Assembly: GCA_903905285.1 (NCBI GenBank)
Contig: CAIVFQ010000063.1
Location: 1 to 29,208, forward strand
DNA: 29,208 bases
Direction: 5' to 3'
Source: an uncultured Alphaproteobacteria bacterium
GTDB lineage: Bacteria; Pseudomonadota; Alphaproteobacteria; Paracaedibacterales; CAIULA01
Made by a program: the position numbers and the translations under genes. Shown one piece after another: positions 7,635 to 16,188 of the stretch (position 1 is its first letter; each line of letters begins with the position of its first letter). Below the pieces are notes generated by a model. It was not told where the DNA came from, did no database searches, and saw nothing but the letters and a program-made list of their open reading frames with translations.

Positions 7635-8996
7635 TCAAGCAAGTTTCGTTTTTTCCAGTCGCGCCTTGGCCTGTTGATACCCAATCAGAGGCAACAGTTC
7701 TTTCATCTCTGGCCCATGATCAAGCCCCGTCAACGCCTGACGCAGGGGCATAAACAACATTTTACCTTTTCGATTTGTCATCTCTTTTAAATACTGCGTC
7801 CATTGGCCCCAGGTGTCTTGATTCCAGTGATTCTCAGGCAAACATGAAACAGCTTGTTTCAAGAAATCTTGATCTTCACTTGAAAAAACAACAGGCTCAG
7901 GCTCCCCAAATAAAATTTTCTGCCACGTTTCAATATCACCAAGAGTGTGTAAATTCCCCCGAATCACCAACCACACAGCCTCTGTCACCTGGGCGGTGTT
8001 TAAATGGACCAACTGACCTTTAACCTGATCATAAGACATAATTTGAAACAGCTTATGATTAAGATGGGTCAACTCTTGCTCGTCAAACCGAGGGGGCGTC
8101 CGACTAAAGCTGTCCAAATCAAAATGTGACGCTAGGGTTTCCAGACTTAAACACGGCTCAGTCGGTAAAGACGTTCCCAACCTTGCCAACAAACTATTAA
8201 TCGCCATCGGTTCAATGCCCGATTCCCGCAATGACTGCAAACTTAAACTGCCAAGGCGTTTAGACAAAGCTTGCCCCCTTGCATCCATCAGCAAGGTGGT
8301 GTGGCCGAATGCTATGTCAACGGGTTGATTATTATTTAAAGCCGCAAACAACTGAATTTGTACCGCTGTATTTGTCACATGATCTTCACCACGCAGAATA
8401 TGGGTAATGGCAAAGTCAATATCATCCACGACGGATGTTAATGTATATAGGTAAGCCCCATCCGCCCTTACCAACACAGGGTCACTTAAATGGTTGCTGT
8501 GGAATTCCACATCGCCGCGAACCAAATCATGCCAATTAATAACTCCCGATTCTAATTGAAACCGCCAATGCGGTGTTCGTCCTTGTTCCTCAAAAGCTTG
8601 TTTTTCAATAGCCGTCAGCTTAAGGGCTGCCCGATCATAAATGGGGGGCTCCCCTTTTGCCAATTGACGTTTGCGTTTGAAGTCTAGTTCTTCAGGGGTT
8701 TCATAACAGGGATAAAGACGTCCTGATTTAATCAGACCTTGCATCGCCTGATGATAATGATCAAAACGTTCTGATTGTTTGGCAAAGCTGTGGTGGCGTA
8801 AGCCCAACCACGCAAGGTCAGTTTGAATGGCTTGGGCAAAGCGTTCCTCTGATCGTTCAAGGTCAGTATCATCCAAACGCAACATAAAGTGGCCGCCGTG
8901 ACGATAGGCGAACAACCAATTAATCAAAGCTGCCCGCGCATTACCAATATGTAATAACCCTGTCGGACTAGGGGCAAAACGAACCTTCACTGTCAT
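7635..8996 (-). CDS. gltX: Glutamyl-tRNA synthetase
   Basis: The 453-aa class Ic aminoacyl-tRNA synthetase charges tRNA with glutamate. It opens with VRFAPSPTGLLHIGNARAAL, containing the HIGH-type motif HIGN (16-19). It carries LRGEDHVTNT (201-210) and the KMSKS-type loop LSKR (244-247) within GQALSKRLGS. Length and layout match bacterial GltX. Alphaproteobacteria often carry two GltX paralogues and make Gln-tRNA through GatCAB. This protein has the sequence style of the shorter second paralogue, so it may be discriminating or may also mischarge tRNA-Gln. No gat genes are in view to settle that. It begins at ATG 8996, about 70 bases from the EamA gene upstream, with a possible promoter in between, and is followed on the same strand by tRNA-Ser. 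Confidence 0.95.
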   Translation of the reverse strand: MTVKVRFAPSPTGLLHIGNARAALINWLFAYRHGGHFMLRLDDTDLERSEERFAQAIQTDLAWLGLRHHSFAKQSERFDHYHQAMQGLIKSGRLYPCYETPEELDFKRKRQLAKGEPPIYDRAALKLTAIEKQAFEEQGRTPHWRFQLESGVINWHDLVRGDVEFHSNHLSDPVLVRADGAYLYTLTSVVDDIDFAITHILRGEDHVTNTAVQIQLFAALNNNQPVDIAFGHTTLLMDARGQALSKRLGSLSLQSLRESGIEPMAINSLLARLGTSLPTEPCLSLETLASHFDLDSFSRTPPRFDEQELTHLNHKLFQIMSYDQVKGQLVHLNTAQVTEAVWLVIRGNLHTLGDIETWQKILFGEPEPVVFSSEDQDFLKQAVSCLPENHWNQDTWGQWTQYLKEMTNRKGKMLFMPLRQALTGLDHGPEMKELLPLIGYQQAKARLEKTKLA

Positions 8997-9032
8997 AGTT
9001 TAGCTGTCAGAATTTGTATAAAAGATAGGGTT

Positions 9033-9062
9033 ACTATAGTCTGGGGATTTTGAATCTGTCTA
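9033..9062 (-). promoter_or_regulatory. Possible gltX promoter
   Basis: On the minus strand TAGACA (9057-9062) and TATAGT (9033-9038) are spaced by 18 bases, 37 bases before the gltX ATG. The -35 box almost touches the stop codon of the EamA gene. This is a consensus match only. Confidence 0.35.
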
Positions 9063-9066
9063 CATC

Positions 9067-9960
9067 TTAGCGATCATAGTGGGTTAGCAAGGCCCCCACT
9101 AAAACAATAAAAACACCAACTATCTGAATATCTAAAAGCATCTCACCCAAAAATAAAACGCCAATAAGAACTGTTGATAAGGGTTCAAACACAGATAACA
9201 ACGATGCTTTGGTGGCGCTGATTTTCTTCATTGCTTCTAAAAATAGCACAATCGGCAAAACCGTTGCCAATAAGGCTGTCAAAAATACATACAACCACGA
9301 CGCGTTTAAGGAAGGAGTCAGCATCTGACCACCAGCAAAACTGCCGAACATCCAAATTCCAAAAATGCTACCTAAACAAACAATCAAACTGGAAACCAAA
9401 GGATCAATCTTGATTTTTTTACCCATATAAACGTACACGGCATAACTAACACCTGATCCCAAAGCAAGCAGCCCAGCCTTCCAATGAAAGCCAGATCCAC
9501 ATTCATCGGCCAGCAACCACAAGCCGCTGAACAACAAAATCATTGAAATATACGTTAAACGACCCAATCGATGACGATCAAATATCCAAGCAAACAGGGC
9601 CACAAAGACAGGAAACGTAAAAAAGATAACCATCGAAACGCCGGTGCCTATTTCTTGTGCTGCCAAAAAATAAAACACTGATGACAGCCCATAGGTTGCG
9701 CCACCAACGAAGAATATCCAGGGCATTATCTTAAAGACAGATGGCGTCCAAAGAGAAGGTTTTAGAACAAAGGGAACCAACATCAACGATGCAAAGACAA
9801 AGCGCCAAAACAACATGTCATAGATTGTAAAACCAGGCTGAATCTGGGTAATACCTAAATACCCCAGACCGCTGTATAAAACACCAGACGCAATCGCTAA
9901 TGCCGTCCCCTTTTTTATAGAGAGCTGCTTAGCGGCTGACGCCATTTTTTTATGATCCAT
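9067..9960 (-). CDS. EamA/DMT-family transporter
   Basis: The 297-aa inner-membrane protein has ten predicted helices in two EamA repeats (roughly residues 18-150 and 165-295), the layout of the drug/metabolite transporter superfamily. Repeat 1 begins GTALAIASGVLYSGLGYLGI. Repeat 2 ends with SVFEPLSTVLIGVLFLGE, the usual second-repeat signature. Members move amino acids, nucleotides, S-adenosylmethionine and other metabolites, in either direction. Rickettsial relatives include a SAM importer, but this sequence does not prove that substrate. It starts 3 bases after the stop codon of the SDF symporter gene and so is probably co-transcribed with it, which points to a shared role in metabolite exchange with a host. 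Confidence 0.85.
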   Translation of the reverse strand: MDHKKMASAAKQLSIKKGTALAIASGVLYSGLGYLGITQIQPGFTIYDMLFWRFVFASLMLVPFVLKPSLWTPSVFKIMPWIFFVGGATYGLSSVFYFLAAQEIGTGVSMVIFFTFPVFVALFAWIFDRHRLGRLTYISMILLFSGLWLLADECGSGFHWKAGLLALGSGVSYAVYVYMGKKIKIDPLVSSLIVCLGSIFGIWMFGSFAGGQMLTPSLNASWLYVFLTALLATVLPIVLFLEAMKKISATKASLLSVFEPLSTVLIGVLFLGEMLLDIQIVGVFIVLVGALLTHYDR

Positions 9961-9963
9961 GCT

Positions 9964-11172
9964 TTAATTAGCCTTTTTGTATAAGGGGTTAAGGATTTTT
10001 CGTGTTAACAAGGCGAAAGCACCGTTCCCCATAACGTTGGCACCTGTCAAAATAGGATCTTGCAAAATATAAATCGTTGCCAACAAACTTGTCATTTCTG
10101 GGCTTAACCCTAAATAGGCTTGGATAACAGGCAAGATAACAAGAACACCACCACCCGGAATGCCAGCGCATGAAAACTTGACCAAACAATAATAGAACGT
10201 AAAAACAAGATAAGTCGCAATATCAGGAAACGGTTGCCCCGATATAATTAACAAAGCTAAAGCCGTCAGAGAGATATTAAGGCCGTCACCAACCAGATGG
10301 ATATTCACCGTTACGGGAATAACAAAATCTGCATAGGCGCGATCATTAAGATTTTTTTCTGTGGCAGCCAATGTGATTGGCATTGTCGCCGCACTTGACA
10401 TGGTACTAAACCCTGTTAGCCCCGCTGGCAACATTTCGCGTATATAACTCACCCAGAGACATCTATTAAAACCAGCTGCCAAACCATACAAAAACAAAAG
10501 GTAAGAAAAAATTAACAAACAACCGACAAGGAAAACTTTACCGTAATTTTGGATTAAAAGCCCTAAAGAGCCATCTCTATCAAGTTTCAAAACAAACCCT
10601 AAAACATACACCGGCAAGAAAGGAATAAACCCTTTTTTCAAACCGATTGTTGTCCAATCGCGTAACCGAAAGGCCCACATCTTAGACTGCTTTTTCAAAT
10701 AAGAAGAAGGAACAAAGTTGATCAGCAAGCCGGCCGTAATTCCCGCCAACAAAGCCCTATCGGGGGACAAAAAGGGCGACAATCCAAGCGACCAAACAGG
10801 ATAGATAGATTCCTTAGCCACAGCCAACCCCTGAGAGGACAATCCACCCAACCAGGGAAAGACCAAATAGCTAACACCAAAGGCCGTTAAAACGCTAACT
10901 GCATTCGACAGAACAACCAAACCTAAAATGGCAACGATTAAAAGAGGTCCCTGCTTGTCAAAAGATGCCAGCGCCGCCAACAAATAACTGAAAATAATAA
11001 CAGGCAAGACAAACATAAGAATGTCTTTAATGAACGTACTTGCCGTATAAAACAATGAAACAGTGTGATTGCTTAAGAAATCACCAAAGAACAATCCCCC
11101 AACCAAACATAAAAGCAGCTGAAAGGGTAAATTTTTAAGAATTAAATTTTTAACAGAACATACAATGGACAT
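9964..11172 (-). CDS. Dicarboxylate/amino acid:cation symporter (SDF family)
   Basis: This inner-membrane symporter belongs to the sodium:dicarboxylate family, whose members carry glutamate, aspartate, C4-dicarboxylates, serine or similar solutes with Na+ or H+. Family landmarks are the serine-rich hairpin STMSSAATMPITLAATEKN, the helix VTVNIHLVGDGLNISLTAL in the place of the usual NMDGT segment, the second hairpin GIPGGGVLVILPVIQAYLGL and the closing ILQDPILTGANVMGNGAFA. The ATG at 11172 is preferred because the protein then starts just before the first helix. A TTG at 11211 with a GAGG sequence just upstream is a genuine alternative and would add 13 residues. The NMDGT motif being NIHLVGDG suggests altered cation or substrate preference. 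It leads a two-gene operon with the EamA gene. Confidence 0.88.
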   Translation of the reverse strand: MSIVCSVKNLILKNLPFQLLLCLVGGLFFGDFLSNHTVSLFYTASTFIKDILMFVLPVIIFSYLLAALASFDKQGPLLIVAILGLVVLSNAVSVLTAFGVSYLVFPWLGGLSSQGLAVAKESIYPVWSLGLSPFLSPDRALLAGITAGLLINFVPSSYLKKQSKMWAFRLRDWTTIGLKKGFIPFLPVYVLGFVLKLDRDGSLGLLIQNYGKVFLVGCLLIFSYLLFLYGLAAGFNRCLWVSYIREMLPAGLTGFSTMSSAATMPITLAATEKNLNDRAYADFVIPVTVNIHLVGDGLNISLTALALLIISGQPFPDIATYLVFTFYYCLVKFSCAGIPGGGVLVILPVIQAYLGLSPEMTSLLATIYILQDPILTGANVMGNGAFALLTRKILNPLYKKAN

Positions 11173-11245
11173 AAAAAAAAGTGCCCTTAAAACGCAGACG
11201 GCAAGGACCAACCGCCCTCACTACGCCTGCAACAGCGTTCTGAAC

Positions 11246-11275
11246 TTTATAGCACAAAGCACCTGAAAACGGCAA
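11246..11275 (-). promoter_or_regulatory. Predicted promoter of the symporter/EamA operon
   Basis: On the minus strand TTGCCG (11270-11275) and TATAAA (11246-11251) lie 18 bases apart. Transcription would start near 11239, upstream of both candidate starts of the symporter gene. The -35 box lies inside the 3' arm of the hairpin that ends the preceding methyltransferase transcript. Confidence 0.45.
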
Positions 11276-11299
11276 CTCCTTTGATTCTGCCGTCTTCAG
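11263..11299 (-). terminator. Hairpin terminator of the methyltransferase gene
   Basis: Eleven bases after the methyltransferase stop codon, minus-strand CTGAAGACGGCA (11288-11299) pairs with TGCCGTTTTCAG (11263-11274). The stem is 12 bp with one G-U pair and the loop is 13 bases. The T content after the stem is only moderate (GTGCTTTGTGCTAT), so termination strength is uncertain. Confidence 0.5.
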
Positions 11300-11309
11300 A
11301 GAAATGCCT

Positions 11310-12317
11310 TTAGGTTGCAGCGGCAGCCTCTCGTGGCATTTTCTTACCCATCAAAAAGATTTTTGTTATTATCCCCGCAAGGAGTTCTGGAGTATCTTTT
11401 TCCATAGAACCCAAAGGGAACAACCTACCACTTGCAAGAAAAGTACCTCGTAAAGAGTACATATAAGATCCTCTTACTATTTTTAGACCTATATCTTTAG
11501 ACACTTCTTCCAGATCTTTCCTGTTGGGAATAAAACCACCCAACAAAGGAACTATGTTGGTGTCAGACAAAAAGAACAGATACCCTTGCTCTGACAAGAC
11601 GTGAAAAGCATGCCTCATTATTGCTTTTGCTGGGGCCTCTTCGTAAAAATGCGTCACATTGAAAAGGGTAACTGCATCATGCTGCTCTTTCGGTTTATAA
11701 GTCATAAAGTCCAGGGATACAATTTCATAAAATCCACACCTCTTTTCATCTCCCAAAAGTTTTAAGGCTTCTGCTAGAGTCTCCCCAAGGCCAGCTGCAG
11801 CTGCTTTATCAATCTCAACAAATGTTACCTCGTAGGGAACACGCATTTGCTCCAGCAATAAGATAGGCAGATAAGAGTCAGGGGAGCCATAACCAGGCCC
11901 CACTGACAATAACCTATAAATTTTCTCTCTTTTCGCTGTAAATCGAATCGTCGTCAGCAGGTGATTCGTGCTAGGCAGTAATTCTGCAAACGTCCATCCG
12001 AAATCTTTTTCTGCTCCACCAATAGCTCCCTTGCATTCATCTCCCCCATCAAGAACCACAACACCATGCTTTCTCCCAGCATCTACGGCAGAAACCGTTA
12101 GTGTGTTATAGATTAGATTCTGGGCAGATTCAGGGAAAGCTTTAATCCATTGACCGACTTTAAGTTTTGTACACTCTCGAGGAGATTCGTCAAATGCCGT
12201 TAACCGTTTTTGTTGTTCAGCCCTGTATAGGTCTTGCAGACTTGGCCCTGCGGCGCTAGCAGCAACTGCCGGGTTAAGACTAATCGCCAAGACTAGAATT
12301 GTTAATAAATATTTCAT
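11310..12317 (-). CDS. Exported class I SAM-methyltransferase-like protein
   Basis: The 335-aa protein begins with a clear signal peptide, MKYLLTILVLAISLNPAVAA, probably cut after an Ala near residue 19-23. The mature part looks like a Rossmann-fold methyltransferase. A glycine loop LLSVGPGYGSPDSY (136-149) corresponds to motif I. An acidic strand end FVEID (167-171) would bind the SAM ribose. HDAVTLFNVTHFY (213-225) is in the motif IV position, and HAFHVLSEQGYLFFLSDTN (236-254) matches the motif V/VI strand. SAM is not available in the periplasm, so an exported enzyme of this kind would be expected to work in host cytoplasm or to use the fold otherwise. Its own promoter, a strong AAGGAG ribosome site and a terminator make it a single-gene unit inserted after hscB. 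The acceptor is unknown, and the family was recognised from motifs only. Confidence 0.7.
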   Translation of the reverse strand: MKYLLTILVLAISLNPAVAASAAGPSLQDLYRAEQQKRLTAFDESPRECTKLKVGQWIKAFPESAQNLIYNTLTVSAVDAGRKHGVVVLDGGDECKGAIGGAEKDFGWTFAELLPSTNHLLTTIRFTAKREKIYRLLSVGPGYGSPDSYLPILLLEQMRVPYEVTFVEIDKAAAAGLGETLAEALKLLGDEKRCGFYEIVSLDFMTYKPKEQHDAVTLFNVTHFYEEAPAKAIMRHAFHVLSEQGYLFFLSDTNIVPLLGGFIPNRKDLEEVSKDIGLKIVRGSYMYSLRGTFLASGRLFPLGSMEKDTPELLAGIITKIFLMGKKMPREAAAAT

Positions 12318-12358
12318 ATAAAAAATTCTCCTTGTTGTAAATTTAAATAAACAGATAC

Positions 12359-12387
12359 TTTATATCGACTCATATTGTATTATGCAA
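12359..12387 (-). promoter_or_regulatory. Predicted promoter of the exported methyltransferase gene
   Basis: On the minus strand TTGCAT (12382-12387) and TATAAA (12359-12364) are spaced by exactly 17 bases. They are followed by an AT-rich leader and an AAGGAG ribosome-binding site before the ATG at 12317. The promoter lies in the gap after hscB, so the gene can be expressed independently of the isc operon. Confidence 0.55.
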
Positions 12388-12406
12388 GGCATTCTTAAAT
12401 AATACT

Positions 12407-13006
12407 TTAAGTATTCGAAGAGGCGGATTTTAATTTTTTAAGGAGAGATTGTTGCACTTGGCTATTAATTTTATGAAGATAGGTTTTAAGAGTTTTCATT
12501 AAATAACTCAGCCTTAGGTAAGTCTGTTGCAATGTTTGTTGATCTTGCTGATCCCAAGCTTGACTAAAATCATGTTCGCAAGACTTAATGGCTTTTTGCA
12601 AATCGACCTGAAACTGTTCTTGTTGTTTTGTACTTTCTAGGTCTTCTAATTTTTGACGCCATTCTAAAGCTTCCTCTAACAGGACAGCATCCTGTAAAAC
12701 TTTTCCTTCGTCTACTACACAACCTTTAATCTTCAACAAAGATTTTGCCCTCAGAACGGGATCTTTTAACGTGGTATAGGCGCGGTTAACCCAGGCTGAC
12801 ATCATTTCAGCTGTCTCTATCTCTTGCGGTGATTTGTTGACGAAACGATCAGGATGAAGCTCTTTTTGCATAATCAGATAATGCCTTTCCAACAGCTCTG
12901 TATCGATATCATAAGTTGGAAGTAAGGCTAACAAAGCAAAAGGTGTTGCCTGGGGGCGAATATCTTGGATATTCCATGTTCCAGGGTGATGAAGCTTATA
13001 CGGCAT
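12407..13006 (-). CDS. hscB: Fe-S assembly J-protein co-chaperone HscB
   Basis: The 199-aa J-domain protein recruits and stimulates the Hsp70 HscA to release Fe-S clusters from IscU. The J domain holds the HPD motif at residues 51-53 within MQKELHPDRFVN, followed by AWVNRAYTTLKDPVLRAKSLL, the usual helix III/IV region. The C-terminal part (about 100-190) is a helical IscU-binding region rich in Gln and Leu. It lies 19 bases after iscA, as the last gene of the isc operon here. Its partner hscA and the ferredoxin gene fdx, which usually follow, are absent from this site. An N-terminal Cys zinc domain found in eukaryotic homologues is not present. Confidence 0.92.
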   Translation of the reverse strand: MPYKLHHPGTWNIQDIRPQATPFALLALLPTYDIDTELLERHYLIMQKELHPDRFVNKSPQEIETAEMMSAWVNRAYTTLKDPVLRAKSLLKIKGCVVDEGKVLQDAVLLEEALEWRQKLEDLESTKQQEQFQVDLQKAIKSCEHDFSQAWDQQDQQTLQQTYLRLSYLMKTLKTYLHKINSQVQQSLLKKLKSASSNT

Positions 13007-13025
13007 TTAGGGACCTTACGCCTTT

Positions 13026-13361
13026 TCAAACATGGAATGATTCCCCACACCCACACCGGCCCTTTTCATTGGGATTACGAAATACGAAACCTGATTGAAG
13101 TGTGTCTTCCACATAATCCATTTCTGTACCCAAAATAAACAAACTCGCTTTTGGGTCGATCAAAACAGTAACACCCTCTTTCTCAACAACCTCTTCATAA
13201 GGCTTATGCTCATCAGCATATTCTATGGTGTACTTCAACCCTGAACACCCTTTGGTGCTAACGCCAATACGAATACCAACCGATGGTTTGCCGCGCTGTT
13301 CTAGCAAATTCTTCACCCGATGAACAGCGGCATCTGTGAGCCTTAAAGGGGCGGGCAACAT
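13026..13361 (-). CDS. iscA: Iron-sulfur assembly A-type carrier IscA
   Basis: The 111-aa A-type carrier (HesB/IscA family) accepts or transfers Fe-S clusters, mainly toward 4Fe-4S targets. The three conserved cysteines are present: C39 in STKGCSGLKY, and C103 and C105 in GRCGCGESF. Length matches the family. The start codon directly follows the iscU stop codon with no gap, so translation is probably coupled. The position between iscU and hscB is the standard isc order. Confidence 0.95.
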   Translation of the reverse strand: MLPAPLRLTDAAVHRVKNLLEQRGKPSVGIRIGVSTKGCSGLKYTIEYADEHKPYEEVVEKEGVTVLIDPKASLFILGTEMDYVEDTLQSGFVFRNPNEKGRCGCGESFHV

Positions 13362-13763
13362 TTATGCCACCTGATTTTGTGCAGAACTTTGTTTAATGCG
13401 ATAATCCTCTATGGCGGCCTTAATCGCATCCTCAGCCAAAATTGAGCAATGAATCTTTACAGGAGGCAAGGCCAAATGGTGGGCAATCTCGGTATTGCGA
13501 ATGGTGGCAGCCTGGTCAACCGTCTTGCCTTTTATCCATTCTGTCACCAAGGAAGAGGACGCAATCGCCGAAGCACAACCAAATGTTTTGAATTTAGCGT
13601 CTTCAATCAACCCTTGATCATTGACCTTAATTTGTAATTTCATCACATCACCACAGGCTGGTGCTCCAACAAGCCCTGTACCAACGGTGGTATCGTTTTT
13701 ATCAAAAGACCCAACATTTCGGGGGCTTTCGTAATGGTCAATCACCTTTTTACTGTAAGCCAT
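13362..13763 (-). CDS. iscU: Iron-sulfur cluster scaffold IscU
   Basis: The 133-aa scaffold builds 2Fe-2S clusters from sulfur supplied by IscS. All ligand residues are seen: C37 and D39 in GAPACGDV, C63 in FGCASAIASS, and C106. The LPPVK motif (99-103) recognised by HscA precedes C106, so an HscA partner is expected elsewhere in the genome. It follows iscS by 21 bases and touches iscA. Confidence 0.97.
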   Translation of the reverse strand: MAYSKKVIDHYESPRNVGSFDKNDTTVGTGLVGAPACGDVMKLQIKVNDQGLIEDAKFKTFGCASAIASSSLVTEWIKGKTVDQAATIRNTEIAHHLALPPVKIHCSILAEDAIKAAIEDYRIKQSSAQNQVA

Positions 13764-13784
13764 GGTTATTCTCCTTTTTCTTAA

Positions 13785-15041
13785 TTAATGGGCCGCCCAC
13801 TGAATTGACTTTAAATCAACCCCTTGTTGGGCCATTTCCCAAAGCGGGCTCATCTCACGCAGGCGCTCAACCGCCTTAACAACTCTATCAATGGTAAAAT
13901 CAATTTCAGCAGTTGTGGTATACCGACCAATGCCAAAACGAATCGACGTATGGGCAAGCTCTTCTTCTACTCCTAAGGCCCGCAACACGTACGATGGCTC
14001 TAAGGAGGAAGACGTACAGGCAGACCCCGATGACACAGACAATTCTTTGCATCCCATCATTAACCCCTCACCCTCTACGTAGGCAAAACTAAGATTAAGA
14101 TTCCCTGGAATACGATGCACGGCATCGCCGTTCAAATAGACATCAGGCAACCGTTCAGTAATTCCCTTGTACAAACGCTGACTTAAAGCCAGAATTCGTT
14201 CATTTTCTTTAGACATCTCGTATTGTGCCAAGGCGCAGGCTTCTCCTAACCCTACACATAAAGGAGTCGGCAACGTCCCAGAACGCATCCCCCGTTCTTG
14301 TCCGCCACCACTGGTCAAGGCATGCATCCGTACACGCGGCTTTCGACGAACAAACAAAGCCCCAATTCCTTTAGGCGCATAAACTTTGTGCCCTGAAATG
14401 CTTAGCAAATCGATGTTCATTTCATTAACATCTAAAGGAATTTTCCCTATGGCTTGTGCAGCATCTGTATGGAAAAAAGTTCCCTTCTCGCGACAGATTT
14501 TGCCAATTTCACTTAAAGGTTGAATGACTCCAATTTCATTATTAACAGCCATGATGGAAACCAACACCGTCTTGTCGGTAATGGCATCACGCAGTTGATC
14601 CAAGTCAATCAAACCATTCGGCTGTACCGGCAAATAAGTGACTTTAAAGCCTTGTTGCTCCAACCGACGACAGCTATCCAACACACATTTATGTTCTGTC
14701 ACACAGGTAACAATATGATTTTTCTGGTCTTGGTAAAAAGCAGCCACCCCTTTAATCGCCATATTATTCGATTCAGTAGCACCACTGGTGAAGATCACTT
14801 CCCGCTCATCTGCCCCAATAACATCAGCAATTTGTTGGCGCGCTGTCTCAACAGCTTCCTCCGCCAACCAACCATGTAAATGATTGCGCGAATGGGGGTT
14901 ACCAAAAATACCACTAAAGTATGGTAACATTTTTTCCAAAACCCTTGAATCACAAGGGGTTGTCGACTGATAATCTAAATAGATTTGATCAGATGACATC
15001 AAAGAAGACCCAGCTAGTTTAGGTGAGATTGAGGGCGCCAT
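13785..15041 (-). CDS. iscS: Cysteine desulfurase IscS
   Basis: The PLP enzyme takes sulfur from cysteine to give alanine and passes the persulfide to IscU and other acceptors. Counting from the ATG at 15041, the PLP lysine is K219 in [11 protein letters not shown] and the catalytic cysteine C342 lies in [20 protein letters not shown], the extended loop typical of group I IscS. The frame reaches a TTG at 15050. A further ATG at 14999 would begin closer to the usual N-terminus, just before [10 protein letters not shown]. The gene overlaps the upstream desulfurase gene by 23 bases with the ATG at 15041. It is the desulfurase placed next to iscU and so is the likely main sulfur donor. Confidence 0.95.
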   Translation of the reverse strand: MAPSISPKLAGSSLMSSDQIYLDYQSTTPCDSRVLEKMLPYFSGIFGNPHSRNHLHGWLAEEAVETARQQIADVIGADEREVIFTSGATESNNMAIKGVAAFYQDQKNHIVTCVTEHKCVLDSCRRLEQQGFKVTYLPVQPNGLIDLDQLRDAITDKTVLVSIMAVNNEIGVIQPLSEIGKICREKGTFFHTDAAQAIGKIPLDVNEMNIDLLSISGHKVYAPKGIGALFVRRKPRVRMHALTSGGGQERGMRSGTLPTPLCVGLGEACALAQYEMSKENERILALSQRLYKGITERLPDVYLNGDAVHRIPGNLNLSFAYVEGEGLMMGCKELSVSSGSACTSSSLEPSYVLRALGVEEELAHTSIRFGIGRYTTTAEIDFTIDRVVKAVERLREMSPLWEMAQQGVDLKSIQWAAH

Positions 15042-16188
15042 GATTATCAACTCGTTTTATGTTTGTTAAAATAACAAGATTATCATCTTGTTCGAAATGA
15101 CTTCGTTTTGAGCAACGTTCGTAAATTTGAGACCACACCTGAATAAAAGATTCGACCTCATCTTCACTGGTTGTGTGGTTTAAGCTTACTCTTAAGGCCG
15201 TTTCTTGTTCAGCCTTAGGCACCCCCATCGCCTGCAAGGAAGGAGATAGACGCACCTTACCAGAAGAACAAGCCGAACCACTGCTAACGGCAAAGCCTTG
15301 TAAATCAAAATTCATAACCTGCGTTTCACTTTTAACGCCTGGCATCGTTATCAGGATGGTGTTCGGCAACCTTATCGCCTGCTGCCCAATAACATTTGAA
15401 TCAGGACTTAATGTTAGTAGAGCCTTTTCCATACTGATGCGCAACCTATTGGTTTGGGACCAATCTTGATGTCTGCTCTGCCTTAAGGCCGCCGCCATCC
15501 CCATAATCCCAATCATATTTTCTGTACCGGGACGCAAAGACCGTTCTTGCCCCCCGCCCTTAAGAAAGGCATTTAAAGGCCAATCAGGGTGAATAATCAA
15601 ACATCCAACACCCGCTGGCCCCCCTATTTTATGGGCAGAAAGCGACATCATGCTTAAGGTTTCCCATGGGAAATAAAACCGCCCAACCCCTTGCACACAG
15701 TCGCTGTGGACACAGGCTTTGTACTGTTTAGCCAGGGCGACAATGTCTGCTAAGGGTTGAATGACGCCTGTTTCATTATGGGCTGCCATCACCGAAATTA
15801 AGGTAGGGCCATCGTAAGGCGCTGCTAACAAATTCTCTAGAGCTTGCAGGTCAACAACACCGTCATTAGTAACAGGAATCATCAAGGCATCAGGTCGAAC
15901 AAAGCGAACAGAGTCATGTTCGATTGCTGAAACCAGAACACGTCCAGGAAAATGGACTAAGGCCATGTTATTAGCCTCAGTAGCGCCACTTGTGAAAATA
16001 ACACGCTGACTAGAAACACCTAAAGAATTGGCAATGTCTTGACGCGCCCGTTCAATTTCTTGACGGCTTTTCCGACCATAAGCATGAACAGAGGATGGAT
16101 TCCCCACCCACTGCATACCATCGTTCATAGCCTGAATAGCTGACGCACAAAGGGGAGAAGTCGCATTGTAATCTAAGTATACGGTCAT
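15019..16188 (-). CDS. Second cysteine desulfurase of the isc operon (NifS/IscS-like)
   Basis: The 389-aa PLP-dependent enzyme is a paralogue of the iscS product. PLP lysine K187 is in [14 protein letters not shown] and the active cysteine C307 is in [22 protein letters not shown]. The loop around the cysteine differs from canonical IscS (SGKVRLSPS in place of SSSLEPS), suggesting different partners. The start overlaps the iscR stop by 4 bases (ATGA), and its 3' end overlaps iscS, so iscR, this gene and iscS are translationally linked. Two desulfurase genes in this position are known from several alphaproteobacterial isc operons. The C-terminal 20 residues lie beyond the conserved fold. It may be a specialised sulfur donor or a partner in a heteromer; the sequence does not decide. 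Confidence 0.92.
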   Translation of the reverse strand: MTVYLDYNATSPLCASAIQAMNDGMQWVGNPSSVHAYGRKSRQEIERARQDIANSLGVSSQRVIFTSGATEANNMALVHFPGRVLVSAIEHDSVRFVRPDALMIPVTNDGVVDLQALENLLAAPYDGPTLISVMAAHNETGVIQPLADIVALAKQYKACVHSDCVQGVGRFYFPWETLSMMSLSAHKIGGPAGVGCLIIHPDWPLNAFLKGGGQERSLRPGTENMIGIMGMAAALRQSRHQDWSQTNRLRISMEKALLTLSPDSNVIGQQAIRLPNTILITMPGVKSETQVMNFDLQGFAVSSGSACSSGKVRLSPSLQAMGVPKAEQETALRVSLNHTTSEDEVESFIQVWSQIYERCSKRSHFEQDDNLVILTNIKRVDNHGALNLT

